A stretch of DNA of 6,914 nt. Origin: JBNJEM01 sp051745935 (lineage in GTDB: Bacteria; Planctomycetota; Planctomycetia; Pirellulales; Pirellulaceae). The position numbers and the translations under genes were made by a program. The stretch covers positions 1 through 6,914 of the forward strand of contig JBNJEM010000432.1 in NCBI GenBank assembly GCA_051745935.1, given 5' to 3'. Shown here piece by piece: positions 1 through 5,511 of this stretch (position 1 is the stretch's first letter; the number at the start of each line of letters is the position of its first letter). A model generated the notes under the pieces. The model ran no database searches and had not been told where the DNA came from. It saw nothing but the letters and a program-made list of their open reading frames with translations.

Positions 1-99
1 CTGAATTCGCGCGGGCCCCAAAAGCGGCCATCTTCGCGCCGCGCGAATGAAGCGGACCACGAATGTGCTTGTTCGGACTTCGGCCGCTTACTGGACGCC
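1..99. repeat. 99-bp direct repeat, copy 1
   Basis: This 99-base segment recurs without a mismatch at 131-229, a period of 130 bp. It begins at the window edge, so it could extend further left or belong to a longer tandem array. After position 99 the similarity to copy 2 decays: about 7 of the next 11 bases match, then it is lost. It contains a perfect 10-bp inverted repeat (5-14 with 39-48, loop of 24 nt), and an 8-bp pair AAGCGGCC (22-29) with GGCCGCTT (82-89). The 130-bp period is not a multiple of three, so tandem copies would shift reading frame, which argues against coding. I do not recognise the repeat family. Confidence 0.95.
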
Positions 100-130
100 T
101 GCATAGACTTCCCCCCGTATTCGCGGTCCA

Positions 131-229
131 CTGAATTCGCGCGGGCCCCAAAAGCGGCCATCTTCGCGCCGCGCGAATGAAGCGGACCACGAATGTGCTT
201 GTTCGGACTTCGGCCGCTTACTGGACGCC
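131..229. repeat. 99-bp direct repeat, copy 2
   Basis: This is an exact second copy of bases 1-99, in the same orientation. A 31-bp spacer (100-130) separates the copies. The internal inverted repeat lies at 135-144 and 169-178. Perfect identity over 99 bases implies recent duplication or ongoing homogenisation. The copy ends about 255 bp before the chosen start of the TolC-like gene, so it may form part of its upstream region or simply fill intergenic space. Confidence 0.95.
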
Positions 230-485
230 CGCGTCGAGTTAGCTCTCCTCAAACCTCCTCTAGCCGGCAGAACCGTTAAAGTCGACACAATCGGTCCGTC
301 GATGTACGAGCTAAGACCGGATTCCGTACCGCAGTCGACGGGTGGCACTGGCTGAGCGAGCGCGGAACGGGCTTCCATTCCCGGCAGCGCTCCACGCGAG
401 CGGAGCCAGTGTGCCGGACGATTCGCAGACACGTTAAAGTGTGGAGTTATTCTTGAGCGAGCCCTTAGCTCATAGGCGGCCCGGA
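230..485. other. Non-coding leader upstream of the TolC-like gene
   Basis: I see no supported gene here. An open frame crosses it on the minus strand (546 to 88), but it runs through the direct repeats and lies antisense to the TolC signal peptide, so I do not accept it. The promoter of the downstream gene should lie here, but I find no convincing -35/-10 pair. The 9-mer CGTTAAAGT occurs twice, at 274-282 and 432-440. The second lies in a near-palindrome (429-442, ACACGTT/AAAGTGT, one mismatched pair) ending 43 bp before the chosen ATG, which could be an operator or chance. Confidence 0.55.
474..479 (+). promoter_or_regulatory. Ribosome binding site of the TolC-like gene
   Basis: AGGCGG lies six bases before the ATG at 486. 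It is the best purine-rich match near any in-frame start and is the reason for choosing 486 over the GTG at 441, which has no such site, or the ATG at 504. Confidence 0.55.
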
Positions 486-3400
486 ATGATTGATCGGTTT
501 CAAATGCATACGGTGCGGGCGGCGGTGCCGGTGCTGCTGTTGGCATTGGTGCTCCACGGTGGTTGCACGCGCTCGCGTTATCGAGTCCAAGCGGATCGTG
601 AAGCGAATTACTTGGTTCGCGAAAAGTCGGTTGGCACGCCGTGGGAGGTGCCCGATTCGTTCACGATTGAGCCGGACGCTCGCAGCCGTTTCTTTGACCC
701 CACGGACCCCGACTATCCAACGCTGCCGGCGGCCGGTCCACAACTTTACGAATATCAACTGCCTGAATTGAGCGGCACTCGCAGTGGACGGGAATCCGAT
801 TCGGAGCTGGAAGCGTTACCGAAGGTGCCGCCTGACGGTTCGGATCAACCGGGCGAGCTTACGCCGCCCCCCGTCCCAGAGCGGGTGGTGCCATCGCCGC
901 CGTCCGCAAAGGGTCAGTCGGATCAATCGCCGCGCCCAGGAGCGGATTCGGGAGCGTGGGGTGAGGAAAAGGGACCGGCGAGGCCAAGTGACGATTCCAT
1001 TCAACTCGCGGCGCATGTGAACCGCTCCGCGGCATCCTCGGCGACGAGAGATCCCGATGCGGAAACTCGCCCCGGAACGGGAGCGCTGTCGGACGATACA
1101 ATCGAAACCGTCGCCTGGCAGTCCGATCCGAAATCGGAATCGGAATCGGAATCGGATTCTTTCGAGGCGTTCATTCGACAGTTGGAGGAGTCGCGATACA
1201 ACGTCGAAGGTATTGAGCTGCCGGCGGTTCAGAAGCGGTTTTGGGAGGACGTGCCACCGGACTGCATGGCGCTTATGCTTGATTTCGAAAGTGTGCGCAG
1301 GCAATACGCCAAGACGTACGAAAAGCCACCGGCGGACCGTCTGCGCGACCAAGCCCCTCGCGCCACGCTGCCGGACCTGTTTTATTTGGCACTGATTAAC
1401 AGTCGGGAATATCAGCGTCAGAAGGAAAGACTTTACCAGGCTGCGTTGGATGTCGCGCTGGAGCGATACGCCTATGCCACTAAGTTCTCGGTGCGTGGAA
1501 CGACCGTGGACACGACATTCACCCATGCGCGGAACGCGGGAACGACGGTCAATTCGTTGTCAGCGCCCACTTCCATTGCCGGGGACAAGACGCTGGCGAC
1601 CGGCGGCACGCTGGTCGGGCAGTTCGCCAACCAGGTCTTATTGACCTTCAACGGGCCGGCTGGCTTCGCGGCGGATGTCAGTTCCGAACTGCTCTTCGAG
1701 ATTACACAACGGGTCTTTCAACGCGACGTTCGACTGGAATCGTTGATCCAATCCGAGCGGAACCTGGTGTACACCGCCCGCGACTTCGCCCGTTACCGCA
1801 AGACGTTTTTCTTGAGCGTGGCGGAGTCCTACTACGACATCCTACGGTCCTACCGGACCATCGAGATTTCAGCCCAAACCTATTTTGACCAAGTCCTAAC
1901 GCTTCAGCGTGCCCTCATGGAGCAAGGGTCTGGAATCAGGAGGCCGCCCAGCATGGTTGATCTGAACCAGTACGAACGCTCAACCTTGTCGGCCCTCTCC
2001 ACGTTGATCGCGGATTGCAACAACTTGGAGGATCGGCTTGATCGGTTGAAGGTTTTGATCGGTATTCCAACCGAGACGAGACTCAACGTGGATCTGGAAG
2101 AATTGCGGCAATTGACGCTTCGGGACACCATCGAGGTGAACCGGGAACGGTCGGCCAGATGGCTGGCGCGGCTAGAGAACCTTCGTGAAGCCCCGGATCT
2201 CAACGTGGCGGGAATCCTCGCCGCGGATTATTCCTTGACCGAACGCCTCAGCTACTGGCTCTGGCAGCAAAACAGAGTTTCTGAAGCACGGCAGATGTTC
2301 AAACAGCACGTCATGTTCCGGCTCGATGCCGCTCGCGTCGATGTGCGGTTGGAACGTCAGGAACTCCAGGGATCCATGACGGAAGCGCGGGAGGCTTTGT
2401 CCGACGCGGCGATTAACGAACTCACGGACCAACCCATTGACGAACCGATTATTCGCCTGTGGCAGTTGTTGGACGTGATCGAAAGCCAACTGGAGCTGAT
2501 TGACCAGCAAATCCGTTACGCGGCGGCATTGGGTATCGAGCTCGATGAGGTAGAGGATCCCAGGGGAAAGCTGGAATCTTATCGGAAACAATATGAAGAA
2601 AACTTGGATTTCGAGGCTCTGTTCGCCGGCTCGGATACGGAATCGACCGAGGGACCGGAAGGCGACGCGCGGATACAGTTGACTGATGAGTCGATTCGCG
2701 GGCTGACGGACGGGGCGACCCAACTGCTGTCCAAGGCGGAGACACTGAGTCAATCGCTGGACGACGTCTTGTTCGATCAACGGGTCGCCACGGTGCCCGA
2801 GGACGAGATTCTGCGGAAGACGGACGAGTTGATGGAGTCCGCGAAAACGACATTCCGTGAGGCTGACGGCGGATTGCCTCCACTGGACATCAGCGTCGAC
2901 GAAGCCATGATTACCGCGTTGGTGCAACGATTGGACTTAATGAACCAGCGGGGTACGCTGGCGGACGACTGGCGAGCCATCAAGATCGCGGCTGACGAAC
3001 TGAAATCCAACCTCAACCTTGGCGCCAGCCAACGGATTGGCACGGATACAAACCGCCCGTTTAGTTTTTCGGCCGACAATGCGAACACGCAACTCCGATT
3101 GAGCTGCGATTTGCCGCTGAACCGGAAAGCGGAACGGAATGGATATCGCCGAGCGCTGATCGATTACAATGCCGGGCTCCGGGAGCTGATGGAGTTCAAG
3201 GACAACATCAAGCTGAACGTGCGTAGCCAGATGCGCGACTTGACGCAGGCTCGCATTCGGTACCCGCTGTTCGTGTCGCAGGCAGCACTGGCGGAAGAAC
3301 AAGTCCTTAACATCCAGTTGCAGCTCATTTCCGGATTGGAGGCGCGCGCGCTCGAGTTATTGGACGCCTACCGAGCGGCCCGCACCGCGTTGGGATCAAT

Positions 3401-3752
3401 GGTTGATGCCCGGATCAATTACATCGTCCAGCGAGCTCGCTTCGCTCTGGAGCTGGAGGCCATGATGCTCGACGATTCCGGGTATTGGCCGCGGATCAAT
3501 GATCCGCAGTATCAGCCGGAAGCCAAGAGCACCTATCCGGAAAATGCCGGCTCGGCCTACGGAACGTTCCCCTCGTACTTGAAGGTTTCGCGCGAATACC
3601 GCCGCATGCTTGACTATCCGCCGCCGGCCGGCCGCGGGGACATTTCTCCAGAGGCCGGTCAATCGCGGCCGGCGGCCCTTCCGGACGAGAACCCGGTGGA
3701 CGATTCACTTGAGGGCAATCCAGCACGGGTCGAGGATTCCGGTAACAACTGA
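486..3752 (+). CDS. Very large TolC-family outer-membrane efflux lipoprotein
   Basis: This is a probable outer-membrane duct of a tripartite efflux or type I export system, 1088 aa against roughly 470-490 for E. coli TolC. The ATG at 486 follows a Shine-Dalgarno-like AGGCGG; the frame is also open to a GTG at 441. A hydrophobic signal (about residues 7-24) ends in LHGGC, an imperfect lipobox, so Cys27 is probably lipidated. Residues 30-90 carry the RSRFFDPTDPDYP motif that I associate with planctomycete TolC-like proteins. Residues 95-225 form a Pro/Ser/acid-rich linker ending in a Ser-Glu repeat. The two outer-membrane efflux (OEP) halves are about 293-540 and 802-995; each mixes beta-strand-like stretches with long heptad-rich helices. 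They are separated by an unusual, mostly helical and acidic insertion of about 255 residues (545-800). The C-terminal tail (996-1088) is Pro-rich and polar. The gene is convergent with the adaptor/permease operon, its likely partners. The family call is strong; the substrate is unknown. Confidence 0.88.
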   Translation: MIDRFQMHTVRAAVPVLLLALVLHGGCTRSRYRVQADREANYLVREKSVGTPWEVPDSFTIEPDARSRFFDPTDPDYPTLPAAGPQLYEYQLPELSGTRSGRESDSELEALPKVPPDGSDQPGELTPPPVPERVVPSPPSAKGQSDQSPRPGADSGAWGEEKGPARPSDDSIQLAAHVNRSAASSATRDPDAETRPGTGALSDDTIETVAWQSDPKSESESESDSFEAFIRQLEESRYNVEGIELPAVQKRFWEDVPPDCMALMLDFESVRRQYAKTYEKPPADRLRDQAPRATLPDLFYLALINSREYQRQKERLYQAALDVALERYAYATKFSVRGTTVDTTFTHARNAGTTVNSLSAPTSIAGDKTLATGGTLVGQFANQVLLTFNGPAGFAADVSSELLFEITQRVFQRDVRLESLIQSERNLVYTARDFARYRKTFFLSVAESYYDILRSYRTIEISAQTYFDQVLTLQRALMEQGSGIRRPPSMVDLNQYERSTLSALSTLIADCNNLEDRLDRLKVLIGIPTETRLNVDLEELRQLTLRDTIEVNRERSARWLARLENLREAPDLNVAGILAADYSLTERLSYWLWQQNRVSEARQMFKQHVMFRLDAARVDVRLERQELQGSMTEAREALSDAAINELTDQPIDEPIIRLWQLLDVIESQLELIDQQIRYAAALGIELDEVEDPRGKLESYRKQYEENLDFEALFAGSDTESTEGPEGDARIQLTDESIRGLTDGATQLLSKAETLSQSLDDVLFDQRVATVPEDEILRKTDELMESAKTTFREADGGLPPLDISVDEAMITALVQRLDLMNQRGTLADDWRAIKIAADELKSNLNLGASQRIGTDTNRPFSFSADNANTQLRLSCDLPLNRKAERNGYRRALIDYNAGLRELMEFKDNIKLNVRSQMRDLTQARIRYPLFVSQAALAEEQVLNIQLQLISGLEARALELLDAYRAARTALGSMVDARINYIVQRARFALELEAMMLDDSGYWPRINDPQYQPEAKSTYPENAGSAYGTFPSYLKVSREYRRMLDYPPPAGRGDISPEAGQSRPAALPDENPVDDSLEGNPARVEDSGNN
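1134..1157 (+). repeat. In-frame TCGGAA hexanucleotide repeat
   Basis: Three exact TCGGAA units and a fourth, TCGGAT, lie inside the TolC-like gene and encode alternating Ser-Glu ending in Ser-Asp. Copy-number change in whole units would keep the frame and only alter the length of an acidic linker in front of the OEP domain. Confidence 0.85.
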
Positions 3753-3770
3753 GCACCAGGCAGGGTGATC

Positions 3771-3784
3771 GGCCACGCGTGGCC
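3771..3784. terminator. Palindrome in the convergent gap, possible bidirectional terminator
   Basis: GGCCACGCGTGGCC is a perfect 14-bp palindrome that could fold as a 5-bp stem with a CGCG loop. It sits in the 46-bp gap between two convergent genes, where a shared terminator is expected. There is no T-tract on either side, so it is not a canonical intrinsic terminator; the placement is the main support. Confidence 0.35.
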
Positions 3785-3798
3785 AACAGCAGTATGAA

Positions 3799-4068
3799 TC
3801 ACGGGCGCCGGGAACCACCGAGCGTGTAAAACCCGGCCACGCCGGAGGCGACGGCAGCCAGAAAAAGGGCCGCGATCAACCCCTGCCGCAGCCATGCGCG
3901 GTGCCGCAACTCCTCCTCCAACACCTCCTCGTACGCCTCGTCACCTTCCACGCGGGCGGCATGCAATTGCACATTGGGCTCGGGCGCGTCAGTCGCCAAC
4001 ACCGCGAAAGCGGTAACCAGCAGCGCCAGGCAAAGGACCAAACAGAGTGGTGACAGAAAACGCTGCAT
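3799..4068 (-). CDS. Small membrane protein of unknown function, 89 aa
   Basis: I do not recognise this family. The ATG at 4068 begins 15 bp after the permease stop and has AGGTG eight bases upstream, so it is very likely co-transcribed with the permease. Residues 5-25 are hydrophobic and end in AVLA before TDAPEP, which fits either a signal peptidase I site or a first membrane helix. Residues 41-61 are a charged, Glu-rich segment (EEVLEEELRHR) likely to be helical. Residues 62-83 form a clear membrane helix, followed by GGSRRP, whose arginines suggest a cytoplasmic C-terminus. The protein is therefore either a cleaved single-span protein with an acidic periplasmic segment or a two-helix hairpin. 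A role as an accessory subunit of the transporter is inferred from position only. Confidence 0.72.
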   Translation of the reverse strand: MQRFLSPLCLVLCLALLVTAFAVLATDAPEPNVQLHAARVEGDEAYEEVLEEELRHRAWLRQGLIAALFLAAVASGVAGFYTLGGSRRP

Positions 4069-4076
4069 CGGTACGA

Positions 4077-4081
4077 CACCT
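4077..4081 (-). promoter_or_regulatory. Ribosome binding site of the small membrane protein gene
   Basis: Read on the minus strand, AGGTG lies eight bases before the ATG at 4068, inside the 15-bp gap after the permease stop. It supports translation of the small gene and the choice of its start. Confidence 0.5.
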
Positions 4082-4083
4082 GC

Positions 4084-5379
4084 TTATTCATGGCGGAGCG
4101 CGTCGATCGGATCCATCATGGCCGCTCGCCGCGCCGGATACATGCCAAACATGATTCCCGTGGCGACCGAGATGCCGAACGCCAGCAGGATCGCCCACAG
4201 ACTCAACGCCGTTTCGATCTCCGACATCCTGGTCACAATCAACGGGATGACCACACCCACCACGATCCCCAACAGTCCCCCGGTGGCCGAGAGGACGGTC
4301 GTTTCAACCAAGAACTGGGACGTAATATCACGGCGCCGGGCGCCCAGCGCCCGGCGGACCCCGATTTCGCGTGTTCTTTCAGTGACCGTCGCCAGCATGA
4401 TATTCATAATACCAATGCCCCCGACCAGCAGAGCAATACCGGCTATGGAGCCGAGTACTAAATTCCAGATCCTTTTTTCCTGTTCGGCTTGACGCAGCAA
4501 TTCCAGCGGCACCTGGATTTCGTAGTCGTTGCCGCGTGGGTGCGACTTTTCCAGGATCGTGCGGGCCATGGCCGCCGTTTGGCTGACCCTCGCTTCCTTG
4601 GCGACCGTCAAGGTAATTTCGCTCAACTGGGTTCGTTCGAAATCGAGTGAACCGGCGCTGCGAATCATCTGCAACTCGCCAAATCGCCGGCGCGCGGCGG
4701 TAAGAGGAATGTAGATGTCGTTGTTGAAATTACTTTGACCAATGCCCCCCGGCCGCTCCGTCCCACTCGACTGCGACTCCAGAACGCCGACCACGCGATA
4801 GGCGCTCGATCCCAGCAACACGTTTTTTCCCAGTGGATCCTCGTAACCGAAGAGACGGTCGGCGGCGCCGGCCGCCAGCACGCACACGTTCGCCGTCGTT
4901 CGCAAATCAGTATCCGTAAGAAAACGCCCCCGGTCCATGCTCACGTTTTTCACTTTAAGCAGCGTCGGAGTCGTCCCTAGGATTCGAGCGTTCACCACTC
5001 TGTGACGACCGTGCTGAGCGTCCTTCCGCAAAAGGGAAATGGGTAAAGAGTGAGTGATGGTTGGCAACGTATCCCGCAGGCGGTCCAAGTCGGAATACTT
5101 CAGGCCATATTCGAGCACGCGACTCGTTTGCTGCTGAGACGTGCCGCTGCTGGAATCCTCCGACTCCCCGCTCATGTCCGGCTTCACGCTCCGGATAATC
5201 ACGTTTGTGGCGCCAAGTTGCCGGATCTGTTCGACCGCCTTCCGCTTGGATCCCTCGCCGATCGCCAGCATCGCGATCACCGATCCAACGCCCAGGATGG
5301 TACCGAGCATGGTCAGGAAGCTGCGAAGTTTGTGCAGCAACAAATTGCGAACGCCAAGTTGGAGCGTAATCCACCACAT
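4084..5379 (-). CDS. MacB-type ABC transporter permease without ATPase domain
   Basis: This is the inner-membrane permease of a MacB/FtsX-type (type VII) ABC transporter. Such proteins do not carry substrate through the membrane; they couple cytoplasmic ATP hydrolysis to periplasmic movements that push substrate into an adaptor and a TolC-like duct. The 431 aa show the full permease plan: an N-terminal amphipathic start with RNLLLHKLRSFLTMLG, TM1 (about 21-42), a large periplasmic domain (about 43-304), TM2 (305-331), the coupling-helix region TERTREIGVRRALGARRRD (333-351), TM3 (360-384), TM4 (391-413), and the typical ending PARRAAMMDPIDALRHE. E. coli MacB, about 648 aa, carries its ATPase fused at the N-terminus; this protein has none, as in the split YknZ type. 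The ATG at 5379 is fixed by an in-frame stop seven codons upstream. Its ribosome site is weak. It follows the adaptor gene by 132 bp and precedes the small membrane protein by 15 bp. Confidence 0.93.
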   Translation of the reverse strand: MWWITLQLGVRNLLLHKLRSFLTMLGTILGVGSVIAMLAIGEGSKRKAVEQIRQLGATNVIIRSVKPDMSGESEDSSSGTSQQQTSRVLEYGLKYSDLDRLRDTLPTITHSLPISLLRKDAQHGRHRVVNARILGTTPTLLKVKNVSMDRGRFLTDTDLRTTANVCVLAAGAADRLFGYEDPLGKNVLLGSSAYRVVGVLESQSSGTERPGGIGQSNFNNDIYIPLTAARRRFGELQMIRSAGSLDFERTQLSEITLTVAKEARVSQTAAMARTILEKSHPRGNDYEIQVPLELLRQAEQEKRIWNLVLGSIAGIALLVGGIGIMNIMLATVTERTREIGVRRALGARRRDITSQFLVETTVLSATGGLLGIVVGVVIPLIVTRMSEIETALSLWAILLAFGISVATGIMFGMYPARRAAMMDPIDALRHE

Positions 5380-5511
5380 CGGTATCTCGACTTCAATTCA
5401 AACAGGCAACCATCAGAAACGGGGCAAGCTTTCAGTTCTCAAAACGCGAACGGCCTGAAATGGAGTCCGCGCCCCATTTACAGCCCATAACAAAACTCCT
5501 AGTCCCCGATC
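5380..5511 (-). other. 132-bp gap between adaptor and permease genes
   Basis: The gap is long for an operon of this type and too short for the missing ATPase gene of about 220-240 codons. I find no convincing promoter, terminator or coding remnant. A TTGAGA hexamer resembles a -35 box but has no credible -10 partner at 17 bp. The permease could therefore have its own promoter here, or the two genes could be one transcript with a long spacer. Confidence 0.5.

Noticed and set aside
1..229. CRISPR-like array
   Set aside because: The repeat unit is 99 bp, there are only two copies and one 31-bp spacer, and no cas gene is present. CRISPR repeats are normally about 23-50 bp.
441..443. GTG as the start of the TolC-like gene
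   Set aside because: It has no ribosome site and would put an additional charged 15-residue segment before the signal peptide. The ATG at 486 has a better site and gives a normal 26-residue lipoprotein signal.
88..546. Minus-strand open frame of 152 codons across the repeats and the start of the TolC-like gene
   Set aside because: It runs through the 99-bp repeats, whose 130-bp period changes frame between copies, and lies antisense to a well-supported signal peptide. The protein is low-complexity Arg/Ser/Ala with no recognisable domain.
816..1526. Minus-strand open frame of 236 codons opposite the TolC-like gene
   Set aside because: It is Arg-rich with (RF)n strings that mirror the Ser-Glu repeat on the coding strand, so it is a shadow of the real gene.
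2172..2927. Minus-strand open frame of 251 codons opposite the TolC-like insertion
   Set aside because: It lies wholly within the continuous TolC-like frame, has no recognisable motif and begins and ends without gene-like context. I also considered whether it showed the insertion to be a separate gene, but the plus-strand frame is uninterrupted there.
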